A stretch of DNA of 64,000 nt from Terriglobus saanensis SP1PR4 (GCF_000179915.2 NC_014963.1:3534001-3598000); one strand, 5' to 3'; numbered from the stretch's first letter, positions 17,408-27,472 are shown. Notes: generated from the letters alone by a model not told the origin. Numbers and translations: made by a program.

Positions 17408-18886
17408 TTATTTTTGAAGTGGAGCGAAAAGGAACATCAGATCGGGAATCTTCGAAGCCAATTCAGTCCTAATTTGATCTGCCTTCTGCGCAGCATCCTG
17501 CTCACTGGTCGCATCCGTACATGCAATCTCCATGACCAACAGCCCGATCTTGCGCTGTTGAGCATCGAACATCGGCATCTTCATGTTGTAATATTCACCG
17601 TCTGCAATACGCGGACCGTAAATCTTGCCGTCCTTGATTGCTGCGAAGTCACCCTCTGAAGTATGGATGCCGAGTCTCGTCTCATTTCCGTTTGCAATGA
17701 GGATCATCGTTTGTTGTCCTGGCGGAATCACGTGCAGTCCTATGCGCCGAAGCAGCGGATGCTTAGCGAGCTCTTCCAGCACGATCTTTTGGGCGACCGG
17801 CGCATTCACTGTTTCTTTTGGGTCGGCAAGGGGGGCGCGAGGTGGCTGCGTATTCGTGGGCTCGAAGACAAGGACACGCGCGGAAGAAGTACCTTGCTTC
17901 GGAACGGACACGAAGAGACGATTCAGTTCCGGAACAAAGCGGGCTGTCCTTGCCTTAACCCCTGTCTCCACGCTCGTACGCTGTTCATAGTGGTTCAGAT
18001 CGGTCTGATCAAACACATCGAGAAAGCCATCAGTGCTCGCATAGAGTCTGCGGCTCACTGGATCGTAGATCAGATCATCAACGCCCGTGTGAATCTTGAG
18101 CGTCTGTAAAAACATCCCCGTATTGCTATCCAGAATTTCGATCTGCCCGTTACGGCAGCCGACAAAAAGTCTCTGACGCTGTTCGTCCAACGCAAGAGCC
18201 ACATTGTCCTTGCAGGTATGTAGGGCCCAGCGCGAAGTAAGTACATTTTGGAGACGATTCACTACGACGATCTCCTGGGTGGCCTTATCGTTTAGGTACA
18301 AACGCGGCCGGTATGCATCAAGGGCCATTGCCTCCAGGGTGTCGCCATCAATCTTGATGTCTTGCAACTTCTCGTCACGCGTGGTGTCCACTACGCTCAG
18401 CATGGAAAACTTCTGGCCAGCGTCCCCACCGCCATTGGCGATATAAAGCAGCTTCCGTGACGGGTCAAAGCCGATTGAGTCTGCGTCTTTTTCGAGACCG
18501 ATGCGTTTCATCGGCACATACGAAGCTCCATCGAAGATACGCAGGGATCCGTCTATTCCGTCTGTCACATAAAGACGGTCGAGGTCTGCCCGGAAAAGCA
18601 CAGCGTGGGGTCGTGTAACCGCTATCTGGTTGATCACCCTAACCGTCGCGAGATCCAGTACGAGAACTTTTTTGAAGTCCTCAGGCGTCACGAACAGTCT
18701 CTGACGCTTAACATCAACTGCGAGGTGGTCAAAATTTCCCTCGATTGCTGCAGGCAACTCTAGATCCGCTATCTTTTTCATCGCCGGTACTGGATTTGCT
18801 GGGATCGCTTGCAAGGGAGTCTGTCCGACAGAGTTTCCGCCGAAGCAACAGACCACCATGAAGATTGCCGTGAACCGAGGGAGCAT
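17408..18886 (-). CDS. Secreted YncE-like beta-propeller protein with extra C-terminal domain
   Basis: 492 residues with a signal peptide (MLPRFTAIFMVVCCFGGNSVGQ). Residues of about 35-350 form repeated 40-45-residue blades (FDHLAVDVKRQRLFVT, VLFRADLDRLYVTDG, SIGFDPSRKLLYIANGG, DLIYDPVSRRLYASTDG), the pattern of YncE/lactonase-type seven-bladed propellers. From about 365 a separate alpha/beta domain begins, with KIYGPRIADGEYYNMKMPMFD, which I could not assign with confidence; it has a PAS/cache-like look. AGGA precedes the ATG. Lying between two TonB receptors it may bind or sense the imported ligand in the periplasm. Confidence 0.75.
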   Translation of the reverse strand: MLPRFTAIFMVVCCFGGNSVGQTPLQAIPANPVPAMKKIADLELPAAIEGNFDHLAVDVKRQRLFVTPEDFKKVLVLDLATVRVINQIAVTRPHAVLFRADLDRLYVTDGIDGSLRIFDGASYVPMKRIGLEKDADSIGFDPSRKLLYIANGGGDAGQKFSMLSVVDTTRDEKLQDIKIDGDTLEAMALDAYRPRLYLNDKATQEIVVVNRLQNVLTSRWALHTCKDNVALALDEQRQRLFVGCRNGQIEILDSNTGMFLQTLKIHTGVDDLIYDPVSRRLYASTDGFLDVFDQTDLNHYEQRTSVETGVKARTARFVPELNRLFVSVPKQGTSSARVLVFEPTNTQPPRAPLADPKETVNAPVAQKIVLEELAKHPLLRRIGLHVIPPGQQTMILIANGNETRLGIHTSEGDFAAIKDGKIYGPRIADGEYYNMKMPMFDAQQRKIGLLVMEIACTDATSEQDAAQKADQIRTELASKIPDLMFLFAPLQK

Positions 18887-19031
18887 GAATTTTCCTAAAT
18901 TGACGTTATATTTCTGAGAGCATCGTCAGCATACGACGGCCCACTGGCATGTGGCGTGAAAGATAAAACAATTGAGACTCAGGCAATCTTCAGGTTAGGC
19001 GGTCATCTGAGCACACCCTTGCTTAGATAAT

Positions 19032-21596
19032 TTAGAACTTGTAATGCACGCTGAATTGAAACCGCCGTGCTGGCATTGCTGCTGTAGGTTGCTCAAAAAA
19101 AGCAGAGCGAACATTTCCGACAAAAGTCATATAACTGGTTGTGTTTGTAACATTGAATGCGTCCACGCTGAAAGCGAGGCCGGACTGCACATCGCCAACC
19201 TTGAGCGGGAGCCTGAGCTCCTTACCCCATCGCAGGTCCAACTCAGTAATCTTCGATCCTTCTAGGCTATTACGAGCAACCCCATTTGGCCTAGCGTTCA
19301 AGAGGCCGGTGTGGAATACGTCTACTCCTGCCATCTCGTTGTAAGGTAGTCCCGAATAAAGCTTTGCGGCAAAACCTAAATTCAGCCAGTGCTCTTCGTT
19401 AACGGTGCCGAGCAGGTTGAAACGATGACGTTGATCGAGATCCGAGCGAGCATATTCCCCCGAGAGAGAATATTGGTTTGCTGGAAACCACATGATTCCC
19501 CCCGTGTTATTGTCCGTTCTACTCAAAGAGTACTGAGCCACCCCTGAGAACCAACGGCCAGCTTTTCCTTGGAGAGTCAGGTCCAACGCGTTTCCCAGCT
19601 GCCGCCCTTCCGATTCAATCTGGCGTATCACTCCATAACGCGGGTCTGGACGGTTTGTGTACGACGGCGGCAACGGCGCATTGACATCGCGCGATCGAAA
19701 CATCGCGACACCCACGGTGCCACGATAGGTAGCCGCGAACGTTACACCGGAAATCAGTTGGCGTTCCACGCCAGCACTGAAGTTCGTGATGTAAGGGATT
19801 CGACCGCCCGGCCCAAGACGCACCAGGTTTGTCGGAAAGTTGGAGATATCTGTACCGATTGGGAAAGGATTGGAGATCGCAGGATTCAGAAGCGTCACGG
19901 AGCGAATTATGAAACCGTTATATCGTTTCAAATCTGCGATAGGCTGTGCGCCGGATCTGTCGTAAAACAACCCGGCTCCAGCGCGTAACACCAGCTTGTG
20001 GTCATTGCTGCTGTAGGCGATGGATCCCCGAGGCGCGAAATCGTGGAAAGACTTGAAATAGGTCTGCCAGTCGTAACGAAGTCCGATGGCGATCTGAAGA
20101 TTCCGGCTGATCTGGATCTGATCCTGGAAGAAGGTGCCCAGTTCATTCATCCAAAAGACGGAGCGCCCAGGTCCGGCCTGCTGTGTGAAGGAATAAGGCG
20201 TTCCATTTGCATAGTCTGCAAGACTGGCAAAGCTGTAGGTCCCAAGGCGGTTGGATTGATCTTCCCAGGCACGGCGACTCAGGTTGGGAATGTTGATACC
20301 AAACTTTACGTAGTGACGTTTGTGCGTCCAACTGACGATGTCGTTGATCTTGAGGTTATTTTCCGTCTGTAAGATGTCTCCCTGAGCACCGCCATCCGTG
20401 AAGCTACCGTCAACGATCATTTTCTGCTTCTGAGTTGCACTCCGAATCGGATCACGGTCTTTCTCGTAGAACAATTGCAGCTGATTCAACAAAGATGGCG
20501 AGATAATAATTCTGTCGTTCAAGATCACATCGTCTTCGCGGCTCTGTGTGTTTAAGCCAGCGGAACCAAGCACAAGGCCCCCCACTCCCTGGTTCCGTGT
20601 GACGACATCGGAGACGTTGTATTGCAGAGACAGGCGATGAGAGGCGCTGAACTCATGGGTTATCCGCGTCGCAAACTCAGTATCGTGAATAGGAGTGGCG
20701 ACGTTATTGTTGATCAAGCCTGACGGTGTGACCGCATGCACAATGGATTGGAGATTGTCTTCGGACCGGGAACCGGATAGCAGGAACATCGTGTGCTGGT
20801 CGATCGGAACGGGTCCGGTAATGGAGCCTTCATAGATGCGCTTTTGCTCAAACGGCTTGCTCACAGCGAAGTAATTGATAGCGTCTGTCACCGAATCGCG
20901 AAAAGTAAAGTTCAAACTGCCATGCAGTTGAGCTGTACCGGGCTTGGTAATGATCTCAATGCGACCTCTGCCCGGACGGCTGGTTTCTGAGCTGTAGGGG
21001 TCGCTGTTAATGCGCACTTCCGAGATCGCCGATACCGATACTCCAGTTCCCTTCATCTCTACGCCGTCGACAACGATACTAACTCCGCTTGTCGCCAAGC
21101 CTGTTTGATCAAGGAAGGGAGTCAGAGCGGCGATATAGTTCTGATCGAAGATGGGAACGTGCTCAAGCAACTTGCTGTCTGCATGAATCTGATCTCGGTT
21201 ATCTGCATTATCCAACGAAAGTTTCTCCGTCTCTGGTCCTACTGTCACGTCCTGTGAAACAGAGGCCAGTTGGAGTTGTACTTGGAGAGTAGCGGTGCTG
21301 CTGTTCCCGATGGTTATTTCTGTCGAGTACTCGTCGAAGCCGTTCTCTGCTGAAACGTGCACAGCATATTTTCCTGGCGGAAGGTGCTGCAAACGAAACT
21401 CACCTTCCGCGTCAGACACTGCGCGAATCGAATCAGAGCCGGAGCGCTGGAGACGAATCTCGGTTTGTGGAACGGCAGCACCGTCAGGATCGCTCACCCT
21501 TCCAGTGACGGTGATCTGTGCATAGATCGCGGTTCCAAGAAGCAGTTGAAGGCAAGCAGCGGGTAAGGCGAAGTGAAATGGTATTTTCGGCATCAT
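19032..21596 (-). CDS. TonB-dependent receptor with carboxypeptidase-regulatory-like domain (short form)
   Basis: 854 residues, shorter than its neighbours. Signal peptide to about residue 26 (MMPKIPFHFALPAACLQLLLGTAIYA), then the regulatory-like domain (VTGRVSDPDGAAVPQTEIRLQRSG), a reduced plug (YIAALTPFLDQTGLATSGVSIVVDGVEMKG) and a barrel ending RRFQFSVHYKF. Its start is 52 bases after the histidine kinase gene and no strong ribosome site is visible. Gene order suggests it belongs to the same unit as the two-component system. Confidence 0.87.
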   Translation of the reverse strand: MMPKIPFHFALPAACLQLLLGTAIYAQITVTGRVSDPDGAAVPQTEIRLQRSGSDSIRAVSDAEGEFRLQHLPPGKYAVHVSAENGFDEYSTEITIGNSSTATLQVQLQLASVSQDVTVGPETEKLSLDNADNRDQIHADSKLLEHVPIFDQNYIAALTPFLDQTGLATSGVSIVVDGVEMKGTGVSVSAISEVRINSDPYSSETSRPGRGRIEIITKPGTAQLHGSLNFTFRDSVTDAINYFAVSKPFEQKRIYEGSITGPVPIDQHTMFLLSGSRSEDNLQSIVHAVTPSGLINNNVATPIHDTEFATRITHEFSASHRLSLQYNVSDVVTRNQGVGGLVLGSAGLNTQSREDDVILNDRIIISPSLLNQLQLFYEKDRDPIRSATQKQKMIVDGSFTDGGAQGDILQTENNLKINDIVSWTHKRHYVKFGINIPNLSRRAWEDQSNRLGTYSFASLADYANGTPYSFTQQAGPGRSVFWMNELGTFFQDQIQISRNLQIAIGLRYDWQTYFKSFHDFAPRGSIAYSSNDHKLVLRAGAGLFYDRSGAQPIADLKRYNGFIIRSVTLLNPAISNPFPIGTDISNFPTNLVRLGPGGRIPYITNFSAGVERQLISGVTFAATYRGTVGVAMFRSRDVNAPLPPSYTNRPDPRYGVIRQIESEGRQLGNALDLTLQGKAGRWFSGVAQYSLSRTDNNTGGIMWFPANQYSLSGEYARSDLDQRHRFNLLGTVNEEHWLNLGFAAKLYSGLPYNEMAGVDVFHTGLLNARPNGVARNSLEGSKITELDLRWGKELRLPLKVGDVQSGLAFSVDAFNVTNTTSYMTFVGNVRSAFFEQPTAAMPARRFQFSVHYKF

Positions 21597-21647
21597 CGGG
21601 TTTCAAGATAACTGCGAGATCCTGAATTTCCCATGAGCGAGGAATCA

Positions 21648-23066
21648 TTAGACTGTCGAAAATGATTTCAAGGGCAGAGCAGCGAAATCGGCTGCGGCAA
21701 ACGAGATCTCGAAACTGGAACCTTGTCCGGGCTCACTGTCCAGATGTATGGAACCGCCATGTAATTCGACGAGGCTTCTTGCAATAGCCAGACCCAGACC
21801 GCTACTTCCGTCCCCGTGTGTTCGGGCGGTATTCACTCGATAAAATCTTTCGAAGACACGGCTGTGGTGTTCGCGAGCGATGCCGATACCTGTGTCGCTG
21901 ACTGTGTAGCCACAGCGTTGCCCCTCCGACCATGTCTTAACCACGATTCTTCCGCCTGAAGGTGTATAGCGAATGGCATTATCCAACAGGATCATCAGTA
22001 CCCGCTCCACAACCACTTGATTACCGTGAATGGGGAGCAACTTCTCGACGGGGTCCACATCGAGTCGTATCTGCTTCAGGTCTGCCTGGATGGTAGCTCT
22101 GGAAGTCATCGCTGCAACTGAAGCCCCTAGCTCGAACAGCTCTCTGCCTGCCGTGTTTTCCTCTAGCCCGTTCCGTGCGAGGGTCAAGAGATCGGCGATG
22201 AGGCGTGTCATGTAATCGCTCTCGGTCAGAATATCCGTCAAGCCGCGACGCACTCTCTCCACATCCGCCGCATCCATCATAAGGAGCTCTGCAGTCGACC
22301 TTACAAGCGCTACCGGACCGCGCAGTTCATGCGAAGCATCTCCCGTAAACTGTGCGATGCGGTCGTACGATGCGGCGATACGGTCCAACATACTGTTGAT
22401 CGTGATCGAGAGTTGATCGAGCTCATCCCCATTCCCCGAAAGTGCCAGGCGCCTTTGAAGGTTCTTCGCATCGATCGTGTTTGCGGTCGCCGTGATGAGG
22501 TGGACCGGCGCGAGCACACGGCCGCTCATCCAATATCCCCCTGCCGCCGCCGCACAGGCAGCAAGTGGTATGCAAAAGAGGAAGAGCAGGGCTAAACGTT
22601 CCATCAACTCTCCATAGCCAGTCTGGTCTACTGCCACCTGGAGAGAGAAGACATATGGACCAACGTGAGCCATACGACTGATGGTTTGATAGTTGTGGCC
22701 AGCTGCTGTCTGACTCTCTTTATGAATGCCGGTCGGTGGAGGCTTCACATCTTTGACGGCAGCCATTGCGTCCGGCTGATAAAGAACCTTACCGTTGGCA
22801 TCTCGGACACGAAACATCTTTCCTCGCGGCATTAAGGCTGAATGCTCCCTCAGTTCTTCCCCCAGGTCGTTCATCTCGTGAATGGCCAATTTATGGTGGA
22901 GAAATGTGTCGATGCCGTCCAGGCCTGAGATCAACTCTACGTCTGCGGCTTTGCGCAAACCCCAAGCGGCGGCTATGTACACAGTCGATCCAAGCAAGAT
23001 AATCGTGAACGCGACAAGTGTGGCATACCAGACCGTAAGTCTAAGACGGATGGAAGAGACCCTCAT
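21648..23066 (-). CDS. Membrane sensor histidine kinase (HAMP, EnvZ/CusS type)
   Basis: 472 residues. Two membrane helices (about 10-34 and 163-185) enclose a periplasmic domain of some 125 residues. A HAMP segment follows (GRVLAPVHLITATANTI), then the dimerisation box FTGDASHELRGPVALVRS with the phospho-acceptor His, and the ATPase domain with N (MILLDNAIRYTP), G1 (VSDTGIGI), F (VFERFYR) and G2 (SSGLGLAIARSLVELHGG) boxes. Its ATG overlaps the stop of the response regulator gene (ATGA), the classic arrangement of a cognate pair. The H-box has Gly where most relatives have Thr after the ELR. The signal is unknown; the receptors downstream are the likely targets. Confidence 0.92.
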   Translation of the reverse strand: MRVSSIRLRLTVWYATLVAFTIILLGSTVYIAAAWGLRKAADVELISGLDGIDTFLHHKLAIHEMNDLGEELREHSALMPRGKMFRVRDANGKVLYQPDAMAAVKDVKPPPTGIHKESQTAAGHNYQTISRMAHVGPYVFSLQVAVDQTGYGELMERLALLFLFCIPLAACAAAAGGYWMSGRVLAPVHLITATANTIDAKNLQRRLALSGNGDELDQLSITINSMLDRIAASYDRIAQFTGDASHELRGPVALVRSTAELLMMDAADVERVRRGLTDILTESDYMTRLIADLLTLARNGLEENTAGRELFELGASVAAMTSRATIQADLKQIRLDVDPVEKLLPIHGNQVVVERVLMILLDNAIRYTPSGGRIVVKTWSEGQRCGYTVSDTGIGIAREHHSRVFERFYRVNTARTHGDGSSGLGLAIARSLVELHGGSIHLDSEPGQGSSFEISFAAADFAALPLKSFSTV

Positions 23067-23740
23067 TGATCCCCCGCTGAAAGCTTAAATCCGAATCCGC
23101 GGACAGTGCGAATCAACTTTTGTTTGTGCTCATTGTCCACCTTGAAGCGAAGCTGCTTCATAAACGCGTCCAGGGTATTGTTCTCGACGGTCGTCTCGTA
23201 ACCCCAGACAGCATTGATGATGGCATCCCGGCGAAGAACTACATTAGGACTTCGCATCATGAACTCCAATAGCAAATGCTCAGTTCGGGTTAGGGAGAGG
23301 GCCCTGCCGGCCCGTGTCGCGGTGTGCGTGACAGGATCCATGCAAAGATCGCCTACTTCATATTGCATGGTGTGCGGAACCATTCGCCTTCGCGCAAGCG
23401 CACGAAGACGAGCGAAAAGTTCTTCAAATGAAAACGGCTTCGTAAGATAGTCATCCACTCCACTGTCGAGACCGCGAACGATGTCTGAAGTGGAGTCGCG
23501 TGACGTGAGCATCAGGATTTGGGTAGAGATACCGCTCTGGCGAAGCGACCGGGCGACCGAGAACCCGTCCATCTCGGGCAACATCGCGTCCAAAAGGATG
23601 AACTCAAATTCGAAATCTATTCCCAGCGCTAAACCTTCGCTGCCCGTATAAGCAACCGTCACCCGGTATGCCTTCCTCTCGAGCGCATCCCGCAACACTG
23701 AGGATAGTTTCAGATCATCTTCCACGATCAGAACTCGCAT
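23063..23740 (-). CDS. OmpR-family response regulator
   Basis: 225 residues. The receiver domain has the acidic pair ED at 7-8, phospho-acceptor D51 (ILLDAMLPEMDG), and the conserved Lys in DYLTKPF near 101. The C-terminal winged helix (about 130-222) includes LTRTEHLLLEFMMRSPN and the terminal IRTVRGFGFKL. It is first in a minus-strand unit with the histidine kinase (4-base overlap) and probably the TonB receptor behind it. It likely activates or represses transcription from promoters of receptors in this unit. Confidence 0.93.
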   Translation of the reverse strand: MRVLIVEDDLKLSSVLRDALERKAYRVTVAYTGSEGLALGIDFEFEFILLDAMLPEMDGFSVARSLRQSGISTQILMLTSRDSTSDIVRGLDSGVDDYLTKPFSFEELFARLRALARRRMVPHTMQYEVGDLCMDPVTHTATRAGRALSLTRTEHLLLEFMMRSPNVVLRRDAIINAVWGYETTVENNTLDAFMKQLRFKVDNEHKQKLIRTVRGFGFKLSAGDQ

Positions 23741-24297
23741 GATGAAACAGTCGCTCCGAGTCCAGATTAGCGATCCAAGCTGAATTTAGCCTGAAGATTC
23801 TGCTGTTGCAATCTTGCTTCGCAATGAATCTCAACGATTTCTTAGCCCTCTGGGCGAACAAGAGGCGAATTGTTTAGATAGCAGGGAGAGCCTATGGATC
23901 GAGAATCGCGAATGCAACTGAGCTTTGCGGCCCTGTCCTACTCGCGGGTCCACGATAGAGCTAGTGGGATGCTCAATTCGTTAGGAAGCAACTAGAGCGT
24001 TGGACCCGGCGAACTTCTCTTTACGACGAAAGGTGAGTCTGGTACGAAGCTTGGGTTGTGGGTGACGTATCAACTTTTCGCAAAATACGGTGATTCCGTG
24101 CAGGTATATATAGCTCCGCACGACCTGACTCCACCGGAGAGGTCTTTCGAGTGTGCTTTGCTGACTCCGATAGGGTGGTCCCTGATATTGCAGGAAGTGG
24201 TTCGGCCAAAATGGTGCATCACGCCCAACAGCGGAAGGCCGAACGATAGGATGCCGAAGCTCCAGATAAAAAACCTTAAAGATGATGCGCTGACTGG
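23741..24297. other. Intergenic region, no gene recognised
   Basis: 557 bases between the 3' end of the NtrC-type gene and the 5' end of the OmpR regulator. The open frames present are basic, without domains, and overlap the real neighbours out of frame. The promoter of the regulator-receptor unit should lie near its left end. Confidence 0.5.
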
Positions 24298-25704
24298 CTA
24301 TACCAGTCCAAACTGCGTTAACTTCTCGTAGAGAAGTCGACGATGGATTCCCAGCCTGCGAGCAGCGTCTGACTTGTTGCCGTGAGAGGCCTTCAGCGCC
24401 AGATTGATGAGATGGCGCTCCCAACTTGCTACTGCATCATGGAATGGCAGTGCGACTGCGGCTTGAGTATCAAACACACCTGGTCCGGCACCCTTCTCTT
24501 TCGCTAACTCTTCCTGGATCTGTTCGGCTGTAATGGCGCGTCCGCCGGCTTTGACGGCAGCTCGTTCGATCAGATGCTCCAGTTCCCGCACATTGCCTGG
24601 AAAGGAATAGTTTTGCAGGGCTACGATGGCATCGGCAGTAAGGCCAGTCAAGGCGAGTTGATTTCGTTGAGCGTAGCGCGCAAGGAAATACTCCGCCAAT
24701 GGAAGTATGTCGGACTGGCGCTCTCGAAGTGGCGGGAGCCGGACCGTAAAGGCATTCAGACGATAAAACAGATCAGCACGAAAAGTCTTCTGCTCGACAT
24801 CATCTTCCAGCGGACGATTTGTAGCAGCAATCACCCTGACATCGGCATGGATGGAGGCCGTTCCACCAACCCGCTCGAAGGTGTGCTCCTGTAGAACACG
24901 CAAGAGCTTCGGTTGAAGCGACAGCGGTAGCTCTCCGATCTCATCCAAGAAGATTGTGCCTCCATCGGCGGCTTCAAACTTCCCGCGTTTCTGGGCCATC
25001 GCTCCGGTAAAGGCACCGCGTTCGTGTCCGAAGAGCTCAGACTCCAGCAGTTCGGGAGGTAAGGCTGCACAGTTGAGAATGATCAAGGATCGACGGCTTC
25101 TGGCGCTATTTTGATGGATCGCGCGGGCAACGACTTCTTTGCCAGTGCCTGATTCTCCCAGTAACAAAACTCCCACGTCGGTAGCGGCGACTCTGCCGAT
25201 GTTCTTAAAGACCTCAATCCACGCCGGCGAGTTGCCGATGAGCTGAGGCTTCGACTCCTCCTCAGATTCATTGAGGTTTTTAAGAGAGCGATCTCTGAAC
25301 CTCTGCTGTCTTAGGAGTTCGACCTCGCGCTGCAATTCCATGTGCCGGATTGCGCGTGCGACGGTGGCGAGGGCCAAGTCAATGTCGAGAGGCTTTGTAA
25401 TGAAGTCATAGGCGCCAAGCTGCATCGCCTGCATTGCATTCGGCCCCGTGCCGTGGGCAGTGAGGATGATGACAGGCATGGTGGTCAACAACCCTTCGGA
25501 TTGGAGGCTCTTGAGAAACTGCTCCCCTCCTCCGCCGGGCATCTTCCAATCGCAGAGCGTAAGGTTGGGAGTCGTAGTCTGAAGCAAGGCGATCCCTTCT
25601 TCTGCGTTCGTCGCAATGCGGGTTAGGTATCCCGCATCCGACAGCAGTTCCCGTAGCGTCTCTCGAAAGTTATGATCGTCATCCACGATGAGCACTTCAA
25701 ACAT
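24298..25704 (-). CDS. NtrC-family sigma-54-dependent response regulator
   Basis: About 468 residues in the standard three parts. Receiver domain: D8-D10 acidic pocket, D52 as phospho-acceptor (LCDWKMPG), T in LTAHG and K in ITKPLD. The AAA+ domain has Walker A GESGTGKE, the sigma-54 contact loop GAFTGA (in HERGAFTGAMAQ), Walker B GGTIFLDEIGEL and the arginine-finger region. A FIS-type helix-turn-helix closes the protein (NKSDAARRLGIHRRLLYEKL). The ATG at 25704 overlaps the end of the kinase gene by eight bases; a TTG eight codons earlier is also possible. It should open sigma-54 promoters after phosphorylation by the kinase upstream, with 27425-27440 and 27623-27637 as the obvious targets. 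Confidence 0.94.
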   Translation of the reverse strand: MFEVLIVDDDHNFRETLRELLSDAGYLTRIATNAEEGIALLQTTTPNLTLCDWKMPGGGGEQFLKSLQSEGLLTTMPVIILTAHGTGPNAMQAMQLGAYDFITKPLDIDLALATVARAIRHMELQREVELLRQQRFRDRSLKNLNESEEESKPQLIGNSPAWIEVFKNIGRVAATDVGVLLLGESGTGKEVVARAIHQNSARSRRSLIILNCAALPPELLESELFGHERGAFTGAMAQKRGKFEAADGGTIFLDEIGELPLSLQPKLLRVLQEHTFERVGGTASIHADVRVIAATNRPLEDDVEQKTFRADLFYRLNAFTVRLPPLRERQSDILPLAEYFLARYAQRNQLALTGLTADAIVALQNYSFPGNVRELEHLIERAAVKAGGRAITAEQIQEELAKEKGAGPGVFDTQAAVALPFHDAVASWERHLINLALKASHGNKSDAARRLGIHRRLLYEKLTQFGLV

Positions 25705-27364
25705 CTTGTCCGGCCTCTTGTTCCGCAATTCTTAGGGTATCCCGATCATTGCAATCCAATGGCAGTTGGAGGGAAGCTACGGCTCCGCCGCCCTCGCAGT
25801 TGGCGAGAAGTAATTCGCCTCCGTGAGCCTGCACTATCTCAAACGAGATGGAAAGTCCGAGTCCTGTTCCCGTGTCTTTCGTGGTGTAGAATGCGTCCAT
25901 CGCATGACGCAAGGCTGCTGGCGTAAATCCTCGCCCGTTGTCCATGATGTCTATTTGGGCGAAGTCAGCATCAAGTGCCGTGCTGATCATTACGCTTCCA
26001 CCTTGCGCGGTGGATTGCGATGCCGAATGGAAGGCGTTATCCATAAGGTTGTCGAGCACCTGCAACAGTCGGCCTCGGTCTGCCAGAACTACGCTGTGGG
26101 ACGTTGCCTTGCAGATAATCTGGATACCTTTTGCCGTTTCTTTTTCCGCCCATGTCGAGGCCGTAACCGCGCATAGATCATCAAGCGAGACGGGCTGAAG
26201 TTGAAGCTGGATCGGTCTGGCGAAATAAAGGAGGCGGCGAATGATTGTGTCCAGACGGTCGATCTCTTCGAGGATCACGGCGCTGCTTCGTTTAGCCGCT
26301 TCCGCATCAGTGGATCGCTGCCACATCTGCGTCCGCATTCTGATCGTTCCAAGCGGATTTCGGAGTTCATGCGCGATGCCAGCGGCGAACTGGCCCAGTG
26401 CAGACAGTCGTTCATTGTGGCGGACCTGAGATTCAAGCGTCCGCTCGTTCTCGATCTTTTCCTGTAAAGCGAGCGCCAATGAGTCGATACCGTGCAGGAC
26501 GCGATCAAATTCCTCCAGCGGCGGACGGCCCTGCATCTGCTGACTCGCGGCCGGCAAGCCACCCTCCATCGAACCAAGCCGTTGGAGAACAATATTGACT
26601 CCACTCCGAATCTCCGTCGTCACGAACACAGCAAGTAACGCAGTAATCAATGCAGCGATGCCAAACCCAACGCTTCCATAGAGTAGTTCTCGATTCTGTC
26701 CGCCCTCGATTCCGGGGAGACGCTCCATGAGCCAGGCAGCGCCAGTAACTTCCTCGCTAGCCTTGACGGTCTCATCTGTCCGTGACGGCTCATGGATGGG
26801 AGCCGCTACAAAGAGAATGGCATCATGCGGCCCCTCAAAGCGAAAGGTCTTGGTAGCGTTTGCCGTTACCGCTTCTCGCGCAAGATTCTCGATGGTAGGA
26901 CGTTCTCGCTCCGGCATACCCTTCTCCGCCCCTGGCCCCTCGTGGGTTGGGAAGGCGTATCCAATCAGCGCATCAGCTCTGGCCGCGTAGAAGCCCCCCT
27001 CTACGCCGTCCTCGTGCTGCAATGTTTCTGCCGTGAGCCCTTTGAGGAGATCAGGTTTTGGATGCGGTGGTCCGTCGCGCTCAGGGTGCGGTGGTACCGG
27101 AGGAGCAGGAGGAAGGGGAGGAGGCGGTGGCGGCCCCGGCTTGATCGTTCGGAGAGAATTATCCGGGGTCCGACGGTCGGCATAGTTTCGCGCGAGACTG
27201 GCAGCCACGCTGACAAGATGATGCTCGGTGAGGGAGAGCGTTTCCGCATGGCGATTGCGGAGAAACGTAAACAAACTGATGGCAGCGGCCGTCAGGAAGA
27301 GAAACGTTAGAACCACGAGCAACAGGATGCGGGAGCGAAGACTTCTCCAAAAGATCTTCGGCAT
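25697..27364 (-). CDS. Membrane histidine kinase with proline-rich periplasmic segment
   Basis: About 555 residues. Helix 1 is at about 12-35 and helix 2 near 230-252. Between them the periplasmic domain begins with a run of prolines (about 76-104, including GPPPPPPLPP and APPVPP). The cytoplasmic part holds a linker, the H box AAGIAHELRNPLGTIRMR, and N (LDNLMDNAFHSA), G1 (IMDNGRGF), F (AFYTTKD) and G2 (GTGLGLSISFEIVQAHGG) boxes, the type seen in NtrB/ZraS-like kinases that pair with sigma-54 activators. AGGAG precedes the ATG at 27364. It is the first gene of a two-gene operon and is divergent from a secreted protein that carries similar proline runs. Confidence 0.92.
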   Translation of the reverse strand: MPKIFWRSLRSRILLLVVLTFLFLTAAAISLFTFLRNRHAETLSLTEHHLVSVAASLARNYADRRTPDNSLRTIKPGPPPPPPLPPAPPVPPHPERDGPPHPKPDLLKGLTAETLQHEDGVEGGFYAARADALIGYAFPTHEGPGAEKGMPERERPTIENLAREAVTANATKTFRFEGPHDAILFVAAPIHEPSRTDETVKASEEVTGAAWLMERLPGIEGGQNRELLYGSVGFGIAALITALLAVFVTTEIRSGVNIVLQRLGSMEGGLPAASQQMQGRPPLEEFDRVLHGIDSLALALQEKIENERTLESQVRHNERLSALGQFAAGIAHELRNPLGTIRMRTQMWQRSTDAEAAKRSSAVILEEIDRLDTIIRRLLYFARPIQLQLQPVSLDDLCAVTASTWAEKETAKGIQIICKATSHSVVLADRGRLLQVLDNLMDNAFHSASQSTAQGGSVMISTALDADFAQIDIMDNGRGFTPAALRHAMDAFYTTKDTGTGLGLSISFEIVQAHGGELLLANCEGGGAVASLQLPLDCNDRDTLRIAEQEAGQDV

Positions 27365-27424
27365 TCGGCTCCTCTCTCTCGTCGTGCTTCTTTGAACTTC
27401 TATCAAGTCGCTGTCGTTATGGTA

Positions 27425-27440
27425 TGCAACTTACCCGCCA
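27425..27440 (-). promoter_or_regulatory. Sigma-54 (-24/-12) promoter of the kinase-NtrC operon
   Basis: The minus strand reads TGGCGGGTAAGTTGCA. GG and GC are exactly ten bases apart, as in the consensus TGGCAC-N5-TTGCA. Transcription would start near 27414, about 50 bases before the kinase ATG. The operon thus seems to be autoregulated by its own NtrC protein. Confidence 0.75.
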
Positions 27441-27472
27441 ACCGGAATCATGCCGATCTTGGCAGTTGTTAT

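Noticed and set aside
23981-24424. 147-codon minus-strand frame
   Set aside because: Overlaps the end of the NtrC-type gene out of frame and has no recognisable features.
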